Assembly (NCBI RefSeq): GCF_900240405.1
Contig: NZ_OEQK01000006.1
Span: forward strand, 203,525 to 267,524
DNA length: 64,000 nucleotides
From: Salirhabdus sp. Marseille-P4669
GTDB taxonomy: Bacteria; Bacillota; Bacilli; Bacillales; Alkalibacillaceae
Direction of reading: 5' to 3'
The position numbers were made by a program, and so were the translations under genes. The first letter of the stretch is position 1. Every line of letters begins with the position of its first letter. Positions 55,629 to 63,841 of this stretch are shown here, one piece after another. The notes beneath the pieces were generated by a model, which saw only the letters and a list, made by a program, of their open reading frames with translations, searched no databases and was not told the origin of the DNA.

Positions 55629-56621
55629 CTAGGATAAATTTCTATTCTCACTTCTAAACTCTTTTAAATTTTTATTTATTAGGTTACGAAATAATTGTTG
55701 CTTATAAGACGGAAAGTACATTTTAATAAACATTGTCACTTTATCTTTAAATCCAGCAGATTGATAGTATTTACTAATCCTTACCATTTTCCAGTCTTTT
55801 TTCAATAATGCTATCTTGAAGTAATAATAATTTTTCTTCTTAATTATCGCATCATTATATTTATAATTTGTATATTTATTAAATCCTTCAAGCATATTTA
55901 TAACCTGTTCAGTATGATATATTTGTTTTTCTCTTTTATCATTACCATTTATTTGTCTCTGTGACCAACTGCCTTCTACACCAATTCTGTATGCACCCAT
56001 AACCTCATTCATATAATAGGCATATCCTTTACTTGCCAAATAAATTTGTAGTGGGTAATCTCCAACTGATGCATTTAAATAAAAATCTGGAGTGCTTTCT
56101 ATTAAATTCCTTGGAAATAATAAAGAGGTAGTTCCAACAAAATAGCCCCCTCCTAAAATCAAATCAGTTGTAGGAGCCTTAATATCTCTATCATAAGGGC
56201 GTTCATAGCCTATTCTTACCTTATTAATAGTAACTTTTTCAACAGCATGAGTACATAGGGTACAATCTGAATTATTCTCCATATAATCAACTTGTTTTTG
56301 AAGTTTAAAAGGGTCAGACCAATAGTCATCCCCTTCACACAATGCAATATATTTCCCCTTTGCTCTTTTCCAATTTAAATCAACAACTTTAATTCCTTTT
56401 GAATATTGATTTTCTTTTTGATAAATAGGTTTAATTATATTCGGAAATTTTAATTCATATTTTTTTATTATATCAGCAGTCTTATCTGTAGATGCGTCAT
56501 CATGAATTAAAATTTCAAAGTCAAAATTAGTTTTTTGCATTAAGAATCCATCAATTGCATCTGCAATAAACTGCTCATGGTTATAAGTGATGCAGACAAT
56601 ACTTACCATTATTTTATCCAT
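55629..56621 (-). CDS. Family 2 glycosyltransferase
   Basis: A 330-residue GT-A enzyme: VSIVCITYNHEQFI at the N-terminus, IHDDASTDKTADI (nucleotide-binding Asp) near 40-52 and the metal-binding motif CEGDDYW near 96. C-terminal helical part of unknown role; no membrane segments. Probably transfers an activated sugar to the flagellin glycan, given the locus. Confidence 0.88.
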   Translation of the reverse strand: MDKIMVSIVCITYNHEQFIADAIDGFLMQKTNFDFEILIHDDASTDKTADIIKKYELKFPNIIKPIYQKENQYSKGIKVVDLNWKRAKGKYIALCEGDDYWSDPFKLQKQVDYMENNSDCTLCTHAVEKVTINKVRIGYERPYDRDIKAPTTDLILGGGYFVGTTSLLFPRNLIESTPDFYLNASVGDYPLQIYLASKGYAYYMNEVMGAYRIGVEGSWSQRQINGNDKREKQIYHTEQVINMLEGFNKYTNYKYNDAIIKKKNYYYFKIALLKKDWKMVRISKYYQSAGFKDKVTMFIKMYFPSYKQQLFRNLINKNLKEFRSENRNLS

Positions 56622-56676
56622 ATTAGTTTTGCCCCTCCAGATGCAAGTTTCTATATTACTTAATATTATTAAGTGT

Positions 56677-58161
56677 TTATTTTTGTTCTGATAATACTAT
56701 GTTACTGATTGTACTGTGAATATTTAAACCTGCTGTTCCATCTGTATTTACGTATGCTTTTGCTGCCATGCCTTTTCGATTTTTATACAAGGGATCATAA
56801 CCTTCAGAAAACTTTTTCACAAGTTCATGAAGGGGTTCTGAACTGTCGTACGCATAATAAAATACATCAGAAGGAATAGTAGAATTCGGCAGATTACTGC
56901 TTGTCCAGAGTTTCTCTGCCCAATAAATTACTTTTTTTTCAGTTAATATATACGAACGTAAAAGTGAACCATTTGTACTAACTAATATATCAGCTACTTT
57001 AAGTGCGGGTAAATAATTATCTGATTCGTCAATCAATATATTTTTGTACACAGAACTATTTCCCTTAATATTTTTGTTTAAATTTAAAAAGTATTTTGAG
57101 AAATAAGGAGTGTATTGCAGAATGGATACATAAGTAAGAGGATGAGGTCGCCAAATAATCATACTACTCTCCACATATCTCGGGATATTAAATATATCTA
57201 TTAGTTTTTCCAGTGCTGCAAATGGATCATTTGCAAAGAAAAGACAACCAGTATTAATTAAATATACAGTTTTCCCATCTATTCTATCTTCCCATTCTTT
57301 TGGTATAACTGTTTCACTACTTATTTGTTCAACCATGGAATCTAGCTTTGGTGAGCCAAGTACAAGTAGTTTCTCTTCTGAGACACCATCCTCTATTGCT
57401 GCATTCTTCACCATGTCATTTGCTATTATCATTTTATCGATATTTTTAAAACCTGGTGTACTATATCCCAATGAGACTCGATCAGAGTCCATAAACATAA
57501 AATGTGGACTATGATAGGGCACAAATACTAACATATCTGTATATTTCTTTAAATTAGCCGTATAATATTGTTCAAAAACACGAGTAAGGGTATTATTGTT
57601 ATCATAGATATTGTGCACATAAATTATATCTGGTTCTTGTTCTTCTAAATCATAATCATTATAGTGTGTAATTGGCACATTAGATGGGAATCGATTTCCC
57701 TCATAAGCCGGTATCGCTTTACCTTTTGTTAGCTGATAATATGGTATAGGAACCACATGAACAGTACATTTTTGATCCTTTATAGCAGCTTTATAAATAG
57801 TTTCTAAGCTATCCCACATCGATATTTTATATGGAAAAAAGACAATATTTAACTCCGTTTTTACTTCTGAATCAATTAAATCTTTAACTTCTAGGACTAG
57901 TATTTTAAGATCACTAAGCAATCCTTCATTAATATTTAAATCCGTCATAATAAGGTTTAAAGATTTCTGCATTTGCTCAAGCTTTGCTATTGTTTTCTCA
58001 GGTATTTCATTCTCTTTTTTCATTTGAAAATTTATTGAATCTACTGCTATTAAACAATCTGATATATATTTATATGGACTCTTTAAATCAAGCAATACCT
58101 CAAGCATTTCTGAAATAGTATCTAAAAGTTCAGAAATTCTTTTCTTCTTTTTTAAAAACAT
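56677..58161 (-). CDS. CDP-glycerol glycerophosphotransferase-like protein
   Basis: 494 residues: helical, coiled-coil-prone N-terminus (1-105), then a GT-B-like part starting NIVFFPYKISMWDSLETIY and including YHSPHFMFM, VLGSPKLDSM, IWRPHPLTY and VSTNGSLLRSYI, all reminiscent of TagB/TagF-type polyol-phosphate transferases. Such enzymes also occur in flagellin-modification loci, for example the C. difficile type A locus with a phosphodiester-linked cap. With the cytidylyltransferase encoded next it could add a CDP-activated polyol phosphate to the glycan; this is inference. Confidence 0.75.
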   Translation of the reverse strand: MFLKKKKRISELLDTISEMLEVLLDLKSPYKYISDCLIAVDSINFQMKKENEIPEKTIAKLEQMQKSLNLIMTDLNINEGLLSDLKILVLEVKDLIDSEVKTELNIVFFPYKISMWDSLETIYKAAIKDQKCTVHVVPIPYYQLTKGKAIPAYEGNRFPSNVPITHYNDYDLEEQEPDIIYVHNIYDNNNTLTRVFEQYYTANLKKYTDMLVFVPYHSPHFMFMDSDRVSLGYSTPGFKNIDKMIIANDMVKNAAIEDGVSEEKLLVLGSPKLDSMVEQISSETVIPKEWEDRIDGKTVYLINTGCLFFANDPFAALEKLIDIFNIPRYVESSMIIWRPHPLTYVSILQYTPYFSKYFLNLNKNIKGNSSVYKNILIDESDNYLPALKVADILVSTNGSLLRSYILTEKKVIYWAEKLWTSSNLPNSTIPSDVFYYAYDSSEPLHELVKKFSEGYDPLYKNRKGMAAKAYVNTDGTAGLNIHSTISNIVLSEQK

Positions 58162-58227
58162 GACTAAAATCTCCTTTTTACTCTACAGCCTTAAATCTCA
58201 CTAGAATAACAGTAATTAAATTTTAAA

Positions 58228-59580
58228 CTAATAAGGAAAAACAATTGTATTTTCTCTCTTCAAAAATCTCTCAATTATTTCGGAAATAAAAATTGAATCT
58301 TTAGGCAAAAGCTTATATCCTTTGGTATCATTCCCATTTATCAAGGACATAAAATCACTTATTTCATATCTAAGTCCTTCACCAGCATACTTAATAAAGA
58401 ATTTTTCATTATGCTCTAAGTTCTCATGACGCACTTCAAAATGTTGAGTCTTCCACCACGGTGCTTCTACATAAATATATCCCTGAGTTCCAGAAATCAA
58501 AAGTTGCCCTTCAGATTTAACACCAAGACCAACTTTGGCTGTAGCTGTAGCGTTATTATATTGAATATTTAACTTTGTATATAAATCAATTCCACATTCA
58601 TCTATAAAGGTTTCAAATTGAACATTATTATAGTTGGTGCCTAAAAGTTTAACAATTGCAAGCAGCGGATAACTAGCTAACTCGGTAACGCTTCCTCCCA
58701 TTTCATTTGGATTTAACTCGCGAACATCTCCTGAAACTAGTTTTGTAAAAGTCGCTTCTATGTCCTTAATCCTGCCTATTTTTCCACTTTTTGCTATCGA
58801 TAATAATTTATTAAATCCGGGTGTATAGGCAGTTTTAATTGCTTCTAATAATACTAGTTTATTATTTTGAGCTAAATTAAACATTTCCCTTGCCTGGCTC
58901 ACATTGAGTACCATAGGTTTTTCACACAATACATGTTTTCTGTTCTCTAAAGCTTCTTTAATATATTCATAATGTGTTTTATGAGGTGATGCAATATATA
59001 CTGCGTCAATCTTATTAAAAAATTCTTCTAAATCTTTCGTATAAAACTTTAATTCATATTGATCTGCCAGTTGTTTAGCACTATGAATATTTGGATTAAA
59101 TACGCCTTCTAAGTTTACTCCACTTACATACTTTACCTCTTGCGCAAAACGATAGGCTATTCTGCCACTTCCTATAATACCTAACCTTACTATTTTATGG
59201 TTTTTCTGGCGCATCATGGTGCTTGAAATGCCTTTGGTCCGTTCTAAATAGATTACCTCACAATAGTCTTTTAAAAATTCAAATTTCCCTTTCCAATCAG
59301 AACCTACTGTAAAAATATCTATACCATATTTCTGGATATCTTCTAGCTTTTGACCCTCATGATCTTCAATAATAATCTCGTCTGCTAACCCAGTCTTTTT
59401 AATATTATCAATTCTTTCCATTAATGAATCAATAACGTTCATTTTCCCTCTATATTCATCAAACTGCTCTGTTGTTACCCCAACTATAAGATAATCACCG
59501 AGCTCTTTAGCACGTTTTAACAGTCTATAATGCCCCTCATGAAACAAATCAAAAGAACCATAAGTAATTACCTTTTTCAC
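58228..59580 (-). CDS. Fused cytidylyltransferase and Gfo/Idh/MocA oxidoreductase
   Basis: 450 residues in one frame. Residues 1-130 are a TagD-like cytidylyltransferase: YGSFDLFHEGHYRLL with the HxGH motif, SLMERIDNI and the ISSTMMR motif (ISSTxxR). Residues 138-450 are a Gfo/Idh/MocA oxidoreductase: GIIGSGRIAYRFA (NAD-binding), then CEKPMVLN with the catalytic EKP Lys. GTG 59580 follows AAAGGGGTG. The product may be a CDP-polyol made after oxidation or reduction of the sugar precursor, feeding the phosphotransferase at 56677. Confidence 0.87.
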   Translation of the reverse strand: MKKVITYGSFDLFHEGHYRLLKRAKELGDYLIVGVTTEQFDEYRGKMNVIDSLMERIDNIKKTGLADEIIIEDHEGQKLEDIQKYGIDIFTVGSDWKGKFEFLKDYCEVIYLERTKGISSTMMRQKNHKIVRLGIIGSGRIAYRFAQEVKYVSGVNLEGVFNPNIHSAKQLADQYELKFYTKDLEEFFNKIDAVYIASPHKTHYEYIKEALENRKHVLCEKPMVLNVSQAREMFNLAQNNKLVLLEAIKTAYTPGFNKLLSIAKSGKIGRIKDIEATFTKLVSGDVRELNPNEMGGSVTELASYPLLAIVKLLGTNYNNVQFETFIDECGIDLYTKLNIQYNNATATAKVGLGVKSEGQLLISGTQGYIYVEAPWWKTQHFEVRHENLEHNEKFFIKYAGEGLRYEISDFMSLINGNDTKGYKLLPKDSIFISEIIERFLKRENTIVFPY

Positions 59581-59665
59581 TATAAGCACCCCTTTATTAA
59601 TACACAATACTTTACTTTCATTTTTTAATAAGAAAAATAAAGATATTTCTTAACGTACAGTGTTA

Positions 59666-59702
59666 ATCCACTCCCTTATTTCAAATCATGAGAGTGGATT
59701 TT
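59666..59702. terminator. Hairpin between GT2 gene and fused enzyme gene
   Basis: AATCCACTC (59666-59674) pairs with GAGTGGATT (59693-59701). The T tract is better on the plus strand than on the minus strand, so its role as terminator for the minus-strand gene ending at 59748 is doubtful. Confidence 0.45.
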
Positions 59703-59747
59703 AAATTAAAAAATATAGTATTAACAAAAACAGTCAAATATCTAGTC

Positions 59748-60806
59748 CTAATTAATTAAGTTTAATCTTTTTGCGGCTAAGTTATAGCCTTCTTTAGACG
59801 ACAATTCATAATACTTCTTTGCTTTTTGTATATTACCAGTTACCTCATAGAAAACACCTAAATTATATGCAGCCAAAAAACTACTTGTACCTTGCACATA
59901 TTGAATATTATTTCTATTATTTAGTTCTAAACAGGATAAAAAGCTAGCTTCTATTTTCCCTAGATACTTCTCTATATAATGAGGATTTTTCAAGCAATAA
60001 TCTAGAAAGAATAAACCTTTGGCAAAATGATAATCCACTGTATTTTTCAATATTTCATCATTTTTTTCAATAATATCTAATATTTCCGAAGCCTCACATT
60101 CTTTACCACTATAAATCAGTTCTATTACTAACTCCCCATAATAAGAAAATTGATATTCAGCCTCTGCATAAGACCTCACTAAAAAATGATAGGCCTCTTT
60201 GTATCTTTCACTAATCCTTAATTCTTTTCCTAATTGAAATAAATAGTACGCATCTCTCGGTTTTTTTTTAACTTCAGCAATAAGCAATGGAATATTCCTT
60301 TTACTTTTATCGGCATTCAAATATCCATCATGTTTTAATTTAAAATTTGCTTTAACTCTTGGTAAGTTACTAACTAGTTGTTCATGTATTGCACCACTAT
60401 ACCTAACATTTCTTGGGAAAAACCGTGAGACATATGACTTTGAACTTAGTATATTATCTTCTTTTAAATATTTACTTTCTATTAGGATTCTGCCGATTTG
60501 TTGTTTATTCATTATATTTTCTAAAACTTCTCTTTTACCGTATGCCAAATATTCATCAGCATCTAATACCAATACATAGTCTCCAGTTGTTTTCTCAATG
60601 GAATAGTTTCTTGCCATTGAGAAATCTTCACACCATCCAAAAGAAAAGACATGTATATCCTCAATTTTTTTCAAGATTTCCAATGTCCCATCTGTAGATC
60701 CTGTATCAACAATAACTATTTCATCAACTAAATTTTTAATGCTACCTAGACATCTTTCAATTACTTTCTCTTCATTTTTAACAATCATAGCTAAAGATAT
60801 TCTCAA
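59748..60806 (-). CDS. GT2 glycosyltransferase with C-terminal TPR-like region
   Basis: 352 residues. GT2 domain 1-200: ISLAMIVKNEEKVIERCL, VDTGSTDGT (near 37-45) and DADEYL (metal-binding, near 83). The C-terminal half has tetratricopeptide-like helix pairs (YYLFQLGKELRISERYKEAYHFL; AYNLGVFYEVTGNIQKAKKYYELS). This SunS-like GT2-TPR design is common for flagellin and peptide O- or S-glycosyltransferases in bacilli. TTG start 60806 follows AAGGAG. Confidence 0.87.
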   Translation of the reverse strand: MRISLAMIVKNEEKVIERCLGSIKNLVDEIVIVDTGSTDGTLEILKKIEDIHVFSFGWCEDFSMARNYSIEKTTGDYVLVLDADEYLAYGKREVLENIMNKQQIGRILIESKYLKEDNILSSKSYVSRFFPRNVRYSGAIHEQLVSNLPRVKANFKLKHDGYLNADKSKRNIPLLIAEVKKKPRDAYYLFQLGKELRISERYKEAYHFLVRSYAEAEYQFSYYGELVIELIYSGKECEASEILDIIEKNDEILKNTVDYHFAKGLFFLDYCLKNPHYIEKYLGKIEASFLSCLELNNRNNIQYVQGTSSFLAAYNLGVFYEVTGNIQKAKKYYELSSKEGYNLAAKRLNLIN

Positions 60807-60830
60807 AATGTTATACTCCTTACGTCAGAC

Positions 60831-62768
60831 CTATAAACCAGTTCCCCTTATGTTAAGAGTTTCTAAATAAAAACTATCTTGAAATATTTTATAAGCTTCG
60901 TTGATAGTACTGTTAAAAATATTGACATCACGAGTATATTTCAAAATATACTCATAAAATCTAAAATCATCTTCAAATGTAAACATAGCAGCTTTTGAAA
61001 ACTCTACAGCACTTGTTAGGTTGTTTGTCTTTATTAAACCATTAATAATATTTATAAAATCTCGCTGGACATAACTGTTCCAATCACATAACTCATAAAG
61101 TTGAAGAGCCTCTGCTTTAAATCCACTTTCATACAGAAGTCGAGAAACTTTAACGAGGATACTCTTATCCACTTTTTCTATTTCATCTAAAAAGACATCA
61201 CATAGAGCATAATTTTTATAAGTTAATAAAATTTGTAACGAATATAATATTAGGTTTTCATCTAAATTTTCAACACTTGCTTTTCCATCAGTTAAATTAA
61301 TTAGATTTTGATAAATATTATTTTTTTCAAATTCTTTTAAAACCAACTCTAAACTCTTATCAATTTCTATATATTCTCTCAAAATAAGAAGATCAATAAA
61401 GTTAACGAATTTTGATTCAAGTAAATTACTGAGCACATTAGGGTTAAGTAATTCTCTAATCTCTTCAATATTTCCATTTCTGTGTATGGTGATGTTTTTT
61501 AATAATGAAACCTTATATAAAATTTGATGTTCTTTTTCATAACCGTTTAATAAACGGATCGCTAGTTTTGCATTTCCGGCTTCAAAACTAGCTATTACGT
61601 AGCTTTTAATATTTTTATTATTAAGTAAATTATTTTCTATTAAAAAAGTCGAAATCTCTCCAGGAGAGTGGAATTTGTTTAGAATATATATTACCTTTTT
61701 AATACTTGATTCTTCGTACTTATTGATATTTAATACGCTGGTATAATGATAAATTGCATTATTAAAGTCTTCCTTATAAAGACTAATCTCGCCAAGCCTA
61801 CTATGAGGTAAGAGGTCCTTCAAATCTGGTCTCAATACTACATTCGTATACCGTTCTTTACTAGAAACAATATGATTAAATACTTGTTTTGCATCTTCAA
61901 ATTGTCCTCTTAAGAAATATACCTCTCCCTTTAAATATGGGAATTCGGGAGCAGTTTCATAAATTTGTTCTGCATCACGAATAACGTTTAATGCATCATT
62001 GTATCTTTTTAAATGTACTAAACAGAGTATTATTTGAACAAGTGTAGTTGGAACCCACGAATACTCTAAACCAATTTTACGCTTATAAGCTTCAAGATAA
62101 GCATCTAGTGCTTTTTCAATTTCACCTAAAGAGTAATATTCATTACCAAAATTAAAAAAGTCAAATCCTTGATTAGAACCTTTCTCCATTTCTTTATCAA
62201 TTAATTCGTGGTTTCTTTCTATTTTGTTTTTTTCATCCATCGTCTTATTTAAATAACCGGAATGAAAAACAATCAAATTAGACTTTTTATTTCTAATAGG
62301 AGTGTCGTTAATATTCTTAAATTGTTCATGAATACTTCTGTAATAAATAATTTCACCATTATTTCTATAAATTCTATCATGATAGTTTTGAACCAGGCTT
62401 TCACCAATACTGCCAGTGAAATTAATTATTTTTGCATAATAAGTGTCATATTGATTTCCATCGGCTTTTAATTGTTCGATAAAAGACCGGAAATTTTCTT
62501 CTTCTACATACTCATCAGCATCTAAAACAAGTATCCAATCAGCTTTTGCCTTAGAAGCAGCATAATTTCGAGCATCCGAAAAATCATCTTTCCAGGTATA
62601 ATCATAGAGATTGTTTGTATATTTACTTACAATTTCCTTTGTATTATCTGTAGATCCTGTATCAACTACTATAATCTCGTCAACTAAATGAGATACGGAT
62701 TTTAAACATCTATCTATAACATTTTCTTCATTTTTAACAATCATACACAGAGATATAAATGGATTCAT
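60831..62768 (-). CDS. Large GT2-TPR glycosyltransferase, candidate flagellin glycosyltransferase
   Basis: 645 residues. GT2 domain in residues 1-210 (SLCMIVKNEENVIDRCLKSV; VDTGSTDNT; DADEYVEEENF) followed by over 400 residues of TPR-like helix pairs. The N-terminal part resembles the neighbour at 59748, suggesting gene duplication and extension. It starts 93 bases after hag and downstream of the hag terminator, so read-through could couple its expression to flagellin. TPR regions of such enzymes bind the acceptor protein; flagellin as acceptor is inferred from location. Confidence 0.87.
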   Translation of the reverse strand: MNPFISLCMIVKNEENVIDRCLKSVSHLVDEIIVVDTGSTDNTKEIVSKYTNNLYDYTWKDDFSDARNYAASKAKADWILVLDADEYVEEENFRSFIEQLKADGNQYDTYYAKIINFTGSIGESLVQNYHDRIYRNNGEIIYYRSIHEQFKNINDTPIRNKKSNLIVFHSGYLNKTMDEKNKIERNHELIDKEMEKGSNQGFDFFNFGNEYYSLGEIEKALDAYLEAYKRKIGLEYSWVPTTLVQIILCLVHLKRYNDALNVIRDAEQIYETAPEFPYLKGEVYFLRGQFEDAKQVFNHIVSSKERYTNVVLRPDLKDLLPHSRLGEISLYKEDFNNAIYHYTSVLNINKYEESSIKKVIYILNKFHSPGEISTFLIENNLLNNKNIKSYVIASFEAGNAKLAIRLLNGYEKEHQILYKVSLLKNITIHRNGNIEEIRELLNPNVLSNLLESKFVNFIDLLILREYIEIDKSLELVLKEFEKNNIYQNLINLTDGKASVENLDENLILYSLQILLTYKNYALCDVFLDEIEKVDKSILVKVSRLLYESGFKAEALQLYELCDWNSYVQRDFINIINGLIKTNNLTSAVEFSKAAMFTFEDDFRFYEYILKYTRDVNIFNSTINEAYKIFQDSFYLETLNIRGTGL

Positions 62769-62801
62769 AAAGTTTCCTCCTTGAAGTAATAAACTTAATA
62801 A

Positions 62802-62836
62802 AAATATCGTGCTATCATAAAAATAGCACGATATTT
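62802..62836 (-). terminator. Rho-independent terminator after hag
   Basis: Perfect 14-bp stem AAATATCGTGCTAT / ATAGCACGATATTT with a 7-base loop, followed by T5 on the minus strand. Confidence 0.92.
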
Positions 62837-62861
62837 TCTTAAATCTACTACTTTAAAAAAA

Positions 62862-63683
62862 TTAACGAAGTAATTGTAGTACGCCTTGTGGTTGTTGGTT
62901 AGCTTGAGCTAACATTGCTTGAGCAGCTTGAGCAAGAATAGAGCTCTTAGTTTGGTTCATAATTTCACTTGCCATATCTACGTCACGGATACGAGACTCA
63001 GCAGCTGTTAGGTTTTCTTCAGAAGTACCTAAGTTATTAATAGTATGCTCTAAACGGTTTTGAATAGCACCAAGAGCAGATCGTTGAGTTGAAACAGTAG
63101 CAATAGCAGCATCAAGAGCACTAATTGTTGCACTTGCAGCTGAGTTAGAGCCTACAGAAATTGTTACTGAACCACCGCTTATACCTAATCCCTGAGTATC
63201 CATTGCAGAAATACCGATATTTAGTATTTGACCATCATTAGCTCCGATTTGAAGTGTACCAGAGAAGCTTCCACCTAATAGGTTTTGAGTGTTGAACTCA
63301 GTAGTTTCTGCAATACGATCAATCTCTTCCATTAATTGGTTTAACTCATCTTGGATAGCATCACGGTCAGCAGTAACGTTAGTATCGTTACCACCTTGTA
63401 CTGCTAGTTCACGCATACGTTGTAGGATAGCGTGAGTCTCGTTAAGAGCACCTTCAGCAGTTTGGATTAAAGAGATACCATCTTGAGCGTTTTTCCCAGC
63501 CATTTCTAGACCGCGGATTTGACCACGCATTTTTTCAGAGATTGCAAGACCAGCTGCGTCATCTCCAGCACGGTTAATACGAAGACCTGAAGATAGTTTT
63601 TCCATTGATTTAGATTGTGCATTGTTAGCTGCATCTAATTGACGATAAGTGTTAAGAGCAGCAATATTGTGATTAATTCTCAT
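62862..63683 (-). CDS. hag: Flagellin
   Basis: Major filament subunit. The 273-residue protein has the D0/D1 flagellin N-terminus (MRINHNIAALNTYRQL; SGLRINRAGDDAAGLAISEKM) and C-terminus (ending QQPQGVLQLLR), with only a short serine- and threonine-rich middle (residues about 155-205; GGSVTISVGSNSAASATIS) that offers O-glycosylation sites. ATG 63683 follows AAGGAGG; an upstream in-frame start at 63719 would lie in the regulated leader. Likely modified by the glycosyltransferases encoded downstream. Confidence 0.97.
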   Translation of the reverse strand: MRINHNIAALNTYRQLDAANNAQSKSMEKLSSGLRINRAGDDAAGLAISEKMRGQIRGLEMAGKNAQDGISLIQTAEGALNETHAILQRMRELAVQGGNDTNVTADRDAIQDELNQLMEEIDRIAETTEFNTQNLLGGSFSGTLQIGANDGQILNIGISAMDTQGLGISGGSVTISVGSNSAASATISALDAAIATVSTQRSALGAIQNRLEHTINNLGTSEENLTAAESRIRDVDMASEIMNQTKSSILAQAAQAMLAQANQQPQGVLQLLR

Positions 63684-63714
63684 TGATAATTTCCTCCTTG
63701 AAATATGTTTAATT

Positions 63715-63730
63715 GCCACATCCTTGTGGC
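63715..63730 (-). promoter_or_regulatory. CsrA-type binding hairpin in the hag leader
   Basis: Minus strand GCCACAAGGATGTGGC forms a hairpin with the CsrA consensus ACAAGGATGT, GGA in the loop. A second GGA lies in the ribosome-binding site AAGGAGGA about 25 bases downstream. B. subtilis hag has the same two-site arrangement, through which CsrA blocks translation and FliW relieves it. Confidence 0.8.
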
Positions 63731-63741
63731 TTGTTTTTAGA

Positions 63742-63761
63742 CTAAAGTCGGCCGCCTTTAG
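63742..63761. other. 20-base near-perfect palindrome in the hag leader
   Basis: CTAAAGTCGGCCGCCTTTAG lies between the sigma-D promoter and the CsrA hairpin. In RNA it would form a short hairpin near the 5' end, possibly stabilising the abundant hag mRNA. Confidence 0.55.
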
Positions 63762-63784
63762 CTCTATTTGTTCTTACATTATAT

Positions 63785-63811
63785 ATATCGGACACCTTTT
63801 TATATTATTTA
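63785..63811 (-). promoter_or_regulatory. Sigma-D promoter of hag
   Basis: Minus strand TAAA, exactly 15 bases, TCCGATAT, about 100 bases before the hag start codon. Near-consensus flagellar promoter. Confidence 0.92.
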
Positions 63812-63841
63812 GTCTTTCTTTTAATTTTTTTATATTTTTTT

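Noticed and set aside
63684..63719. Flagellin start 12 codons upstream (MAIKHISRRKLS)
   Set aside because: The downstream ATG has an ideal ribosome-binding site and gives the canonical MRINHN start; the upstream codons lie in the CsrA-controlled leader.
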